Of a DNA stretch of 64,000 bases, positions 7,493-14,706 are shown in pieces. The notes beneath the pieces were generated by a model. The model did no database searches and had not been told where the DNA came from. It was given only the letters and a program-made list of their open reading frames with translations. How positions within the stretch are numbered: the stretch's first letter is position 1; each line of letters opens with the position of its first letter. A program made the translations under genes and the position numbers. Source of the stretch: Modestobacter italicus. GTDB taxonomy: Bacteria > Actinomycetota > Actinomycetes > Mycobacteriales > Geodermatophilaceae. The stretch covers positions 744,001 to 808,000 of the forward strand of contig NZ_JABGCJ010000001.1 in the NCBI RefSeq assembly GCF_019799965.1, given 5' to 3'.

Positions 7493-8080
7493 ATGGACAC
7501 CATCCGGCTCGAGGAGTCGCAGGACGTGCTGGTGCAGACGGCGGCGGTCATCGCCGCGCAGCGCCAGTTCGCGCAGCGACTGCGCCAGCGGACGGTCCCC
7601 GACCCCCTCACCGGTCTGCCGGTGCGCAGCCTGCTGGTCGACCGGCTCGAGCTGGCCCTGGCCGCCGCCGGCCCGGACACCGGCCGGCTGGCCGTGCTGT
7701 CCTGCAACCTCGACGGGATCACCGCGCTGGAGGACGCCGCCGGCGCCGCCGCCGCCGATGCCGCCCGCGCCGAGGCGGCCGGCCGGCTGGTCAACGCCGT
7801 CCGCCAGGGCGACGTCGTCGCCCGGATCAGTGCCCAGACCTTCGTGCTGCTCTGCCCGGGCATCGTCGCCGTCGAGGACGCCCAGGGCATCGCCCAGCGG
7901 GTCGCGGCCGCCTTCGACGAGCCGCTGCAACCGCGGCCGGACCTCACCCACCGGGTCCGGCTCAGCGTCGGGGTGGCGCTGTCGGGCCGGGCCTCGACCC
8001 CCGAGTCGCTGATCGCTGCGGCCAACGAGGCGATGACCCAGATCCGGCACGACCGCCAGGGCAGCGGCCGGCACGGCTGA
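7493..8080 (+). CDS. Degenerate GGDEF-domain protein with intact I-site
   Basis: 195 residues from the ATG preceded by GGGAGAGG. The GGDEF fold spans about residues 38-185 (VPDPLTGLPVRSLL start, RLSVGVALSG near the end). The signature motif is replaced: ARI-SAQTF occupies the RY-GGDEF position, and metal-binding acidic residues are lost (LSCNLDGITALEDAAG keeps only one Asp). Five residues upstream an RQGD I-site (RxxD) is kept. By family knowledge such proteins bind c-di-GMP as receptors rather than making it; that role is inferred. It shares the region with the cyclase fused to LarB. Confidence 0.8.
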   Translation: MDTIRLEESQDVLVQTAAVIAAQRQFAQRLRQRTVPDPLTGLPVRSLLVDRLELALAAAGPDTGRLAVLSCNLDGITALEDAAGAAAADAARAEAAGRLVNAVRQGDVVARISAQTFVLLCPGIVAVEDAQGIAQRVAAAFDEPLQPRPDLTHRVRLSVGVALSGRASTPESLIAAANEAMTQIRHDRQGSGRHG

Positions 8081-8089
8081 CCGGTCGGC

Positions 8090-8989
8090 TCAGCCCAGCG
8101 TCGGGACCCAGTCGGCGAGCGCGCGGCCGATCTCGTCCGGGGAGTCCTCCGGCACGAAGTGACCACCCGGCACCGTCACCTCGGTCAGCGCCGGCCAACG
8201 GCGCACCAGCTTCCGCTGCCGGCCGACCAGGATCGACCCCGGGTCGGCGTTCAGGAACAGCTTGGGCACCTCGCTGTGCGCCAGCCACTGGCCGTAGCGG
8301 CTCACGACGTCGTGCACGTCCGGCGGCGCGTGCTCGATCGGGATCTGCCGCGGCCACTCCAGCGTCGGCCAGCGGTCCTCGCGCTCCCGGAAGGGCGCCC
8401 GGTAGCGGTCGTGCGCCTCGGGTGAGAGCCCCCGGCGCACCTCGGCGGGCAGGATCTTCTCCACGAACACGTTCTGATCCAGCACCTTGCGCTCGCCGTC
8501 CGGGCCGCGCATCGCCTGGAACACCGGCTTCGCGGCGCGCGGCCAGTCCGCCCAGATCACCGGGGTCACGATCGCCTCGGTGAACGCGATGCCGCGCACC
8601 GCGCCCGGGTTCTCCGCAGCCCAGTCGAAGCCCAGCGCCGACCCCCAGTCGTGCAGCACCAGCGTCACCCGCTCGGTGGCCCCCACCGCCCGCATGAACC
8701 CGGCCAGGAACTGAGCGTGCCGGTCGAAGGAGTAGGTGCCCGGCCCCGGGTCGGGCAGCTTGTCCGACTCCCCCATGCCGATCAGGTCGGGCGCGATGCA
8801 CCGCCCGAGGTGCTGCACGTGCGGGATGACGTTGCGCCACAGATAGGACGACGTCGGGTTGCCGTGCAGGAAGACGATCGGGTCGCCACTGCCGGTGTCG
8901 ACGTAGGCCATCTCCTGCTCCCCGACCCGCACGCGGGAGCGCGGGAACGGGTCGTCGGCGGGCACGGGCGTGCGGACGTCGTCGGCCAT
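8090..8989 (-). CDS. dhaA: Haloalkane dehalogenase (HLD-II type)
   Basis: 299 residues, normal family length, alpha/beta-hydrolase fold, cytoplasmic. It hydrolyses carbon-halogen bonds to an alcohol plus halide. Readable catalytic set: nucleophile Asp114 in LVLHDWGS, halide-stabilising Trp115 and Asn44 (FLHGNPTSS), acid Glu138 in AFTEAI as in subfamily II, and base His277 in PGGHFVPEDSP. The cap domain lies about 145-215. It is convergent with the degenerate GGDEF gene and divergent from a MerR regulator, with a long perfect palindrome in the intergenic space. Substrate range cannot be predicted. Confidence 0.9.
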   Translation of the reverse strand: MADDVRTPVPADDPFPRSRVRVGEQEMAYVDTGSGDPIVFLHGNPTSSYLWRNVIPHVQHLGRCIAPDLIGMGESDKLPDPGPGTYSFDRHAQFLAGFMRAVGATERVTLVLHDWGSALGFDWAAENPGAVRGIAFTEAIVTPVIWADWPRAAKPVFQAMRGPDGERKVLDQNVFVEKILPAEVRRGLSPEAHDRYRAPFREREDRWPTLEWPRQIPIEHAPPDVHDVVSRYGQWLAHSEVPKLFLNADPGSILVGRQRKLVRRWPALTEVTVPGGHFVPEDSPDEIGRALADWVPTLG

Positions 8990-9027
8990 GCCGGGGGTGT
9001 CCCCGCCACCCCGCCGTCCGAACCGCC

Positions 9028-9055
9028 CAGGGCAGAAATGGCCATTTCTGCCCTG
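9028..9055. repeat. Perfect 28-bp palindrome in a divergent promoter region
   Basis: Half-site CAGGGCAGAAATGG followed immediately by its exact complement. Flanking CCGCC/GGCGG extends the stem with one bulge. It lies between the divergent dehalogenase and MerR genes, so a simple terminator role is unlikely; an operator or mobile intergenic palindrome is possible. Confidence 0.6.
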
Positions 9056-9068
9056 GGGCGGAACGGGC

Positions 9069-9090
9069 TTGACCCTGACGTGGCGTCAGG
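9069..9090 (+). promoter_or_regulatory. MerR-type promoter/operator
   Basis: TTGACC -35-like hexamer (9069-9074) overlaps the perfect inverted repeat CCTGACG-TGG-CGTCAGG (9074-9090). A dyad just downstream of -35 is the usual placement for MerR/TipA autoregulated promoters with long spacers. The -10 hexamer is not obvious. Confidence 0.6.
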
Positions 9091-9127
9091 CTGTTGCGTG
9101 GTCTCCGTCAACGAGAGAGGAGGGGCG

Positions 9128-9886
9128 ATGAGCTGGACGGTGGGTGAGCTGGCCCGGCTGGCCGGGGTCACGGTGCGCACGCTGCACCACTACGACCGGA
9201 TCGGGCTGGTCCGGCCCAGCGAGCGCACGTCGGCGGGCTACCGCAGCTACGACGCGCGCGACCTGGACCGGCTGCAGCAGGTGCTGCTCTACCGCGAGCT
9301 CGGGTTCCCCCTCGAGGAGGTCGCGACCCTGCTGGACGACCCCGACGCCGACCCCGCGGCGCACCTGCGCCGGCAGCACCGGCTGCTGCGGGACCGGCTC
9401 GAGCGCACCTCGGCGATGGTCGCGGCCGTGGAGAAGGAGATGGAGGCACGGCAGATGGGGATCTCCCTGACCCCGGAGGAACGGTTCGAGGTCTTCGGCG
9501 ACTGGCTCCCGGAGGAGTACGCCGGCGAGGCCGAGGAGAGGTGGGGCGACACCGAGGCGTGGGCCCAGTCCCAGCGCCGGACGGCGGCGATGAGCAAGGA
9601 GGACTGGCTGCGGGTCAAGGCCGAGAGCGACGACGTCGAGCGCCGGTTCGCCGCCGCGCTGGCCGGCGGCGTCCCGGCCGACTCCGTCGCGGCGATGGAC
9701 CTCGCCGAGGAGCACCGGCAGCAGATCAGCCGGCACTTCTACGACTGCTCGCCGGAGGTGCACGGCGGGCTCGGCCGGATGTACGTCGAGGACGAGCGCT
9801 TCACCGCGTACTACGAGCGGATCGCCCCGGGCCTGGCGCAGTACGTGAGCTCCGCCGTCCAGGCCAACGCCGCCCGCCAGGGCTGA
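9128..9886 (+). CDS. TipA-like MerR family transcriptional regulator
   Basis: 252 residues; ATG preceded by GAGAGGAGG. The MerR helix-turn-helix covers residues 3-70 (TVGELARLAGVTVRTLHHYD, GYRSYDARDLDRLQQV). A coiled-coil dimer helix at about 75-110 ends in VEKEMEARQMGI. A C-terminal TipAS domain follows (about 115-250; EERFEVFGDW, HYY/YVEDERFTAYYERI). TipAS domains bind hydrophobic or thiopeptide-like ligands and activate promoters by DNA distortion. The dyad at 9069-9090 suggests autoregulation. The divergent dehalogenase could be a second target, but this is only inferred from position. Confidence 0.9.
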   Translation: MSWTVGELARLAGVTVRTLHHYDRIGLVRPSERTSAGYRSYDARDLDRLQQVLLYRELGFPLEEVATLLDDPDADPAAHLRRQHRLLRDRLERTSAMVAAVEKEMEARQMGISLTPEERFEVFGDWLPEEYAGEAEERWGDTEAWAQSQRRTAAMSKEDWLRVKAESDDVERRFAAALAGGVPADSVAAMDLAEEHRQQISRHFYDCSPEVHGGLGRMYVEDERFTAYYERIAPGLAQYVSSAVQANAARQG

Positions 9887-9897
9887 GCTCGCCCGAG

Positions 9898-9927
9898 GAG
9901 GGGCCGAAGTCGCGACTTCGGCCCCTC
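9898..9927. terminator. Perfect 30-bp palindromic hairpin after MerR gene
   Basis: Half-site GAGGGGCCGAAGTCG followed immediately by its exact complement, 11 bases after the MerR stop codon and before the next gene on the same strand. No U-tract, as is usual for GC-rich actinobacterial terminators. Confidence 0.65.
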
Positions 9928-9990
9928 TGGCGAGGGACGTCACCCTCCCCCCGCTCCCACCGGGTGGTGGACAGGCCCCATGCTGGCCCG

Positions 9991-11082
9991 GTGGGGTGGG
10001 TGATCGGGCGGCTGCAGCAGCCGTGGGTGCAACGGGCGGTCCGGGCGGCGCTGGCGGCCGGGCTGTCCTGGCAGGTGGCGCTGCTGCTGCCGCCGTCGCT
10101 GTCGGAGTACGCCTACTACGCCCCCCTGGGCGCGGTCATCGCGGTCAGCCCGACGATCGCCGACTCCGCCTCGGCGGCGTGGCGCAGCATCATCGCCATC
10201 CTGGTGGGCTTCGCGCTGGCGGTGGTCGTCTACGAGGTCACCCGCGCGGTGCCCAACGCCCTGACCATCGCACTGATCGTCGCGCTGGCGGTGGTGGTCG
10301 AGCAGTGGCGGTCACTGTTCCGCGAGCAGGCCAGCTGGGTGAGCTTCGCCGCCGTCCTGATGCTCACCGTCGGGACGGCGGACCCGGCCGAGTACGCGGT
10401 GCGCTACGCCGGGCTGACCCTGCTGGGCGCCGCGATCGGCGTGCTGGTGACCAGCCTGCTGTTCCCGCCGCTGCAGCTGACCACCGCCGTCGAGCGGGTC
10501 GCCCGCACCCGGACGCTGCTGGCCGAGCGCCTGGAGACGATCGCGGCGGCGCTGCGCAGCGGCCAGGTCCCCGGCCCCGGGGAGTGGGCGGCCCGCGGCG
10601 ACGAGCTGGACCGGGCGCTGGACCGGATGCGGTCGGCCGAGGCGCAGGTCGAGCGGGCCCGCCGGGCCAACCCGCGGGCCCGGAGGTGGCAGGGCACCGC
10701 GGCCAGCATCCGCGAGCAGTCCCGCGCGCTCGACCGCGTCGCCGTCCTGATCGACGACCTCACCACGCTGGTCGTGGAGTTCCAGCCGCACCGGCGCGGC
10801 CTGGACCGGGTGGACGACGGCACCGGCTGGGTGGTCGCCGATGCGCTGGACGGGCTCGCCGGGGTGGTCCGGTTGCCGTTCCACGACACCGACACCGAGC
10901 CCGACGAGCGCGACGCCGCCGTCGCCACCGCGCTGGCCGCCGCGAACCGGCTGACCAGCCTGGTGCGCGCCTCGGAGATCGGCGACGACGAGGGGTTCTT
11001 CGCCCTCAGCGCGGTGACGATCGGGATGCACCGCTCGCTGCAGACCCTCGAGGCGCACGTCCGCTTCCCCGCCCCCGCCTGA
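9991..11082 (+). CDS. FUSC family membrane protein
   Basis: 363 residues from GTG (GTG at 10000 is an alternative). The N-terminal half has about six hydrophobic helices: YYAPLGAVIAVSPTIADS, SIIAILVGFALAVVVYEV, ALTIALIVALAVVVEQW, VSFAAVLMLTVG and LTLLGAAIGVLVTSLLF. The C-terminal half is soluble and helical (about 165-360), rich in RTRTLLAERLETIA-type coiled segments. This matches fusaric-acid-resistance/aromatic-acid-exporter-like (FUSC) proteins. Substrate unknown. It has its own terminator-like palindrome upstream and two copies of the intergenic hairpin family downstream. Confidence 0.8.
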   Translation: MGWVIGRLQQPWVQRAVRAALAAGLSWQVALLLPPSLSEYAYYAPLGAVIAVSPTIADSASAAWRSIIAILVGFALAVVVYEVTRAVPNALTIALIVALAVVVEQWRSLFREQASWVSFAAVLMLTVGTADPAEYAVRYAGLTLLGAAIGVLVTSLLFPPLQLTTAVERVARTRTLLAERLETIAAALRSGQVPGPGEWAARGDELDRALDRMRSAEAQVERARRANPRARRWQGTAASIREQSRALDRVAVLIDDLTTLVVEFQPHRRGLDRVDDGTGWVVADALDGLAGVVRLPFHDTDTEPDERDAAVATALAAANRLTSLVRASEIGDDEGFFALSAVTIGMHRSLQTLEAHVRFPAPA

Positions 11083-11100
11083 CCCGACCCAGGCCACCTC

Positions 11101-11126
11101 CCGGCCGTGTTCGCCACCATGGCCGG
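11101..11126. repeat. Intergenic hairpin family, copy 1
   Basis: CCGGCCGTGTTCGCC... imperfect palindrome ending CCATGGCCGG, 19 bases after the FUSC stop. One arm base differs from the consensus (GTG against CAT). Related copies are at 11187, 23641, 27151 and 43732. Confidence 0.65.
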
Positions 11127-11186
11127 GTCCACAGGCGACCCGGACGGGGAACGGGGTCGCCGCCCCCGGCACGGACCGGCCGCGCC

Positions 11187-11212
11187 GCGGCCATGTTCGC
11201 CAACATGGCCGC
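11187..11212. repeat. Intergenic hairpin family, copy 2
   Basis: Arms GCGGCCATGTT and AACATGGCCGC around loop CGCC, the consensus form of the family, in the same gap as copy 1. Confidence 0.7.
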
Positions 11213-11326
11213 CATGGACCGGGCCGGGTGGCGTCCTCGCACGGCCGGACGAGGTTGCACGTGGAACGTGCGCCGTCGGCGAAACCGGACGACGCCGTCC
11301 CTGAGTCCGGCTAAGGTCTGGCGCTC

Positions 11327-12574
11327 GTGAGCCGCATCGGTGAGGTCCTGGTCCCGGCGCGGCTCGGCAACGGCTTCCGGTGGTTGCTGGCCTCGTCCTG
11401 GACGACGAACCTCGGCGACGGCATCGCGCTGGCCGCCGGGCCGCTGCTGGTCGCCTCGCTCACCGGCGACGCCTTCCTGGTCGCCCTCGCCGCGACGGTG
11501 CAGTGGTTGCCGCCGCTGCTGTTCGGGCTGGTCGCCGGCGCACTGACCGACCGGCTGGACCGGCGGCTGATCGTGCTCACCGTCGACCTCGCCCGCGCCG
11601 TCGTCCTCACCGTGCTCACCCTGGCGGTGGCCACCGACCGGGTCTCCATCGCCGCCGTCCTGGCCGCGCTGTTCCTGCTGGCCACCGCCGAGGTGTTCGC
11701 CGACAACAGCTCGCAGACGCTGGTGCCGATGCTGGTGGCCCGCGACGACCTGGCGGTGGCCAACTCCCGGCTGCAGACCGGGTTCATCACGGTGAACCAG
11801 CTCGCCGGCCCGCCGCTGGGCGCTGCCCTGTTCACCGTCGGCGCCGCGTGGGCCCTCGGCGCGCAGGCGGTGGTGATCGCCCTCGGGGCGGTGCTGATCA
11901 CCCGGGTGGTGCTGCCGCCCCCCGAGCGGGTCGCCGGGCCGCGCACCGCGATGCGGCACGACATCGCCGAGGGGCTGCGCTGGGTGCGGCACCACGCCGC
12001 CGTCCGCACCCTGGTGCTCACCATCACGATCTTCAACGTCACCTTCGGCGCCGCCTGGTCGGTGCTGGTGCTCTACGCCACCGAGCGGATCGGGCTGGGC
12101 GAGGTCGGCTTCGGGCTGGTGACCACGGTCGGCGCCGTCGGCGGCATCGTCGGCGGCCTGACCTACGGCTGGATCACCCGCCGGGTGAGCCTGGGCGACC
12201 TGATGCGGATCGGCCTGGTCGTCGAGACCGTCACCCACCTGGCCCTGGCCCTCACCACCAGCGCGTGGGTCGCACTGCCGGTCTTCTTCGCGTTCGGCGC
12301 GCACGCCTTCATCTGGGGGACGACGTCGGTCGCCGTGCGGCAGCGGGCGGTGCCGGGCCCCCTGCAGGGGCGGGTGGGCAGCGTCAACGTGGTCGGCGTC
12401 TACGGCGGGCTGGTGGTCGGCTCGGCCATCGGCGGCGTGCTCGCCCAGCACTGGGGCGTCACCGCCCCGTTCTGGTTCGCCTTCGCCGGGTCGGCGGTGT
12501 TCGTGGTGCTCATCTGGCGCTCGCTGCGGCACGTCGCCCACGCCGACGAACAGCCGGTGCCGGCAACCGCCTGA
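11327..12574 (+). CDS. MFS transporter (EntS-like drug/siderophore exporter family)
   Basis: 415 residues from GTG with about 12 predicted helices. The MFS loop 2-3 motif is visible as AGALTDRLDRRLIVL (about 63-77), and loop 8-9 carries RVSLGDLMRIG. Helix patterning and the N-terminal LLASSWTTNLGDGIALAAGPLL resemble the EntS/DHA3 group of proton-driven exporters. The 244-base gap before it holds two hairpin repeats, so it is probably transcribed independently of the FUSC gene. Substrate unknown. Confidence 0.85.
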   Translation: MSRIGEVLVPARLGNGFRWLLASSWTTNLGDGIALAAGPLLVASLTGDAFLVALAATVQWLPPLLFGLVAGALTDRLDRRLIVLTVDLARAVVLTVLTLAVATDRVSIAAVLAALFLLATAEVFADNSSQTLVPMLVARDDLAVANSRLQTGFITVNQLAGPPLGAALFTVGAAWALGAQAVVIALGAVLITRVVLPPPERVAGPRTAMRHDIAEGLRWVRHHAAVRTLVLTITIFNVTFGAAWSVLVLYATERIGLGEVGFGLVTTVGAVGGIVGGLTYGWITRRVSLGDLMRIGLVVETVTHLALALTTSAWVALPVFFAFGAHAFIWGTTSVAVRQRAVPGPLQGRVGSVNVVGVYGGLVVGSAIGGVLAQHWGVTAPFWFAFAGSAVFVVLIWRSLRHVAHADEQPVPATA

Positions 12575-12603
12575 GGACGGCGCCGGCGCGGCATGCTGCG
12601 CGC

Positions 12604-12972
12604 ATGACCTACGACCGGGAGCTGGCCGACCGGGTGCGGGCCGCGCTCTCCACCGCGCCGGACGTGTCGGAGAAGGCGATGTTCGGCGGCCTGGCGTTCC
12701 TCGTCGGCGGCGCGATGGCGGTGGCCGTCAGCGGCCAGGGTGGCCTGATGGTGCGTAGCGACCCGGCCCGCGCCGACGAGCTCACCGCTGCCGAGGGCGT
12801 GGAGCGGATGGTGATGCGCGGCCGCGCCCTGGACGGCTGGCTGCTGGTCGCCGCCGAGGCGCTGGACGACGAGGAGACGCTGCGCCGCTGGGTCGCCACC
12901 GGCCGCGACGTCGCCCGCACCCTTCCCGCCACGCCCGGCCGACGGCGGGCCGGGTCAACCCGCACCGGGTGA
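12604..12972 (+). CDS. TfoX N-terminal domain protein
   Basis: 122 residues. The TfoX-N fold spans nearly the whole chain: EKAMFGGLAFLVGGAMAVAVSG (about 22-43), a hydrophobic strand set, RADELTAAEGVERMVMRGRALDGWLLV, and a final helix with LRRWVATGRDVARTLP. Only the N-terminal domain of competence regulator TfoX is present, as in many actinobacterial relatives of unknown function. The start is 30 bases after the MFS gene and cotranscription is likely. A nested double hairpin follows. Confidence 0.8.
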   Translation: MTYDRELADRVRAALSTAPDVSEKAMFGGLAFLVGGAMAVAVSGQGGLMVRSDPARADELTAAEGVERMVMRGRALDGWLLVAAEALDDEETLRRWVATGRDVARTLPATPGRRRAGSTRTG

Positions 12973-13024
12973 CGTTGAGCCGCGGCAGCACGCGGCTCAA
13001 CGCCATCGCAGGCGGGTTGACCCG
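12951..13024. terminator. Nested double hairpin between convergent genes
   Basis: Outer stem: CGGGTCAACCCGC (12951-12963) with GCGGGTTGACCCG (13012-13024). Inner stem: GTTGAGCCGCG (12974-12984) with CGCGGCTCAAC (12991-13001). The outer left arm overlaps the end of the TfoX-N gene. It is likely a bidirectional terminator. Confidence 0.6.
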
Positions 13025-13037
13025 CGGCGGCGAGCGA

Positions 13038-13850
13038 CTACACCCGGATGAGCAGCTCGCCGTGCAGCATGCCGAGCCAGCCGTCGTCGGCCGCGGCCCA
13101 GGCCAGCCAGGTGTCCGCGATCGTCTGCAGCTCCGCCGCCGTGGCCAGCCCGTACGCCACCGCCTGCTCGGCGAACGCCGACGACGTCGCCCGCCCGGCC
13201 CACGACCGGCCCCACCACTCCCGTTCGGCCGGGGTGGCGAAGCACCAGGCGGAGGTGGTCGCGGTGACGTCCCGCAGCCCGGCGGCGTGCGCCCAGGAGA
13301 GCAGCCGCCGTCCGGCGTCGGGCTCGGCGTCGTTGCGCCGGGCCACCTGCGCGTAGAGCTCCAGCCACCGGTCCAGCCCCGGCGCGGCGGGGAACCAGGT
13401 GGTGGCCGCGTAGTCGACGTCCCGGACGGCGACCACTCCCCCGGGTCGGCACACCCGGGCCATCTCGCGCAGTGCGGCCACCGGGTCGGTCAGGTGCTGC
13501 AGCACCTGGTGGGCGTGCACGACGTCGAAGGAGTCGTCCGGGAAGGCCAGCGCGTAGCCGTCCCCGACCGAGAACTCGACGTGCACCCCCGCCCGGTCCG
13601 CGAGTTCGCGGGCCTCGGCCAGCGGCGCCGGCGCGACGTCCAGGCCGACGACGCGTCCGGGCCGCACCCGGGTGGCCAGGTCGACGGTGATCGTGCCGGG
13701 ACCGCAGCCCACGTCGAGCACGTCGAGCCCGGGGCGCAGCTCGGCCAGCAGGTACCCGGCGGAGTTCTCGGCGGTGCGCCAGCGGTGCGACTGCAGGACC
13801 GGCTCGGCGTGCCCGTGCGTGTACGTGTCCACGGCGGCATCGTGCCGCAC
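13038..13850 (-). CDS. UbiE/COQ5-type SAM-dependent methyltransferase
   Basis: 270 residues from the GTG at 13850. The GTG at 13832 (MDTYTHGHAEPVLQSHRW) is the more conserved-looking start, giving 264. Motif I is VLDVGCGPGTITVDLA (about 43-58), the acidic post-motif residue is in VVGLDVAPAPLAEAR, and VVHAHQVLQHLTDPVAAL and RVCRPGGVVAVRDVDY follow. It belongs to a common actinobacterial class I methyltransferase group with no fixed substrate. The second start lies only 45 bases from the gene behind it on the same strand. Confidence 0.85.
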   Translation of the reverse strand: MRHDAAVDTYTHGHAEPVLQSHRWRTAENSAGYLLAELRPGLDVLDVGCGPGTITVDLATRVRPGRVVGLDVAPAPLAEARELADRAGVHVEFSVGDGYALAFPDDSFDVVHAHQVLQHLTDPVAALREMARVCRPGGVVAVRDVDYAATTWFPAAPGLDRWLELYAQVARRNDAEPDAGRRLLSWAHAAGLRDVTATTSAWCFATPAEREWWGRSWAGRATSSAFAEQAVAYGLATAAELQTIADTWLAWAAADDGWLGMLHGELLIRV

Positions 13851-13869
13851 TGCACCACTCAGTGGGACG

Positions 13870-14517
13870 TCATTCCCAGACTGTGGGATGCCCCTCGGCC
13901 GCTCGGACCAGGTGGGCAGCGGCGTCGCCCAGTCCCTCGACGACGAAGCCGAAGGCGGCGAGCACCTCCCCCACCGCAGCGGTCATCGTGTCCTGCACGG
14001 CGCCCTCGGCCAGCCGCCCGCGGGCCTGGCCCAGGGAGATCCGGTCGTGCTGCGCCCACGAGACGATCACCGCCTGCTGCGCCGGGCTGGGGGTGAGGCA
14101 CACCCCGCCGAGGGCCTTGCTGGACGTGCGCCCGGAGCAGTCGTGCAGCGGCAGGCCCGCCTCGGCCAGCGCGGCGGCGACCTCGCAGACCAGCCCGGTC
14201 AGCGGGTCGGCGTCGGAGATCAGCAGGTCCCAGTCGTCGGCCAGCCGGTCCAGCTGCGCGGAGAGGTGGGCGAGGAAGGCACGGTCGTCCGGGGAGAACC
14301 GCCGGGCCAGCGTCCCGTCGTCCCGGCGGACGCCGTAGGCGGCGACCACGGCGTCGGTGGCCACCCCGGAGGAGACCTCGGAGAGCGCGGCGTCCACGTG
14401 GGTCGGGAACGGCCCGGCCACCACCTGGGCGCCGCCGTCGACCAGCCACCAGCCCAGGTCGGCGACCGACTCGACGGCCGTCGCCTCCGGACCTGGGGTC
14501 CCGTTCGACACGCTCAC
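13870..14517 (-). CDS. Hypothetical actinobacterial protein
   Basis: 215 residues. The start is the second of two close GTGs, six bases after GAGAGGAG; the GTG at 14523 would give 217. No domain is recognised with confidence. The sequence is acidic and helical (FLAHLSAQLDRLADDWDLLISD, DRISLGQARGRLAEGAVQDTM), with no signal peptide or membrane helix. The helix AVIVSWAQHDRISLGQARGRLAE is loosely reminiscent of an ANTAR-like bundle (short residues after a helical region), but the match is too weak to call. It ends 20 bases upstream of the methyltransferase start on the same strand. Confidence 0.6.
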   Translation of the reverse strand: MSVSNGTPGPEATAVESVADLGWWLVDGGAQVVAGPFPTHVDAALSEVSSGVATDAVVAAYGVRRDDGTLARRFSPDDRAFLAHLSAQLDRLADDWDLLISDADPLTGLVCEVAAALAEAGLPLHDCSGRTSSKALGGVCLTPSPAQQAVIVSWAQHDRISLGQARGRLAEGAVQDTMTAAVGEVLAAFGFVVEGLGDAAAHLVRAAEGHPTVWE

Positions 14518-14706
14518 TGCCACTCCTCTCCCCGACGCCGGCGGGGAGACCGGCGCCGGCCCCACCGCACCGGCGCCGCGGTCGGCGGACCACCCGAGGT
14601 CCTCGACCGGTTGCTGCACCGGCACGGCCCGACCGGACGACGTCCGGTTGCGCCTGCGGAGGAGCTATCGGCAGCACAGGTGCAGGAGGCAACTCGAACC
14701 GAGGGC

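Noticed and set aside
9898-9927. Operator for the FUSC gene
   Set aside because: It immediately follows the MerR stop codon and forms a strong hairpin; terminator is the simpler reading.
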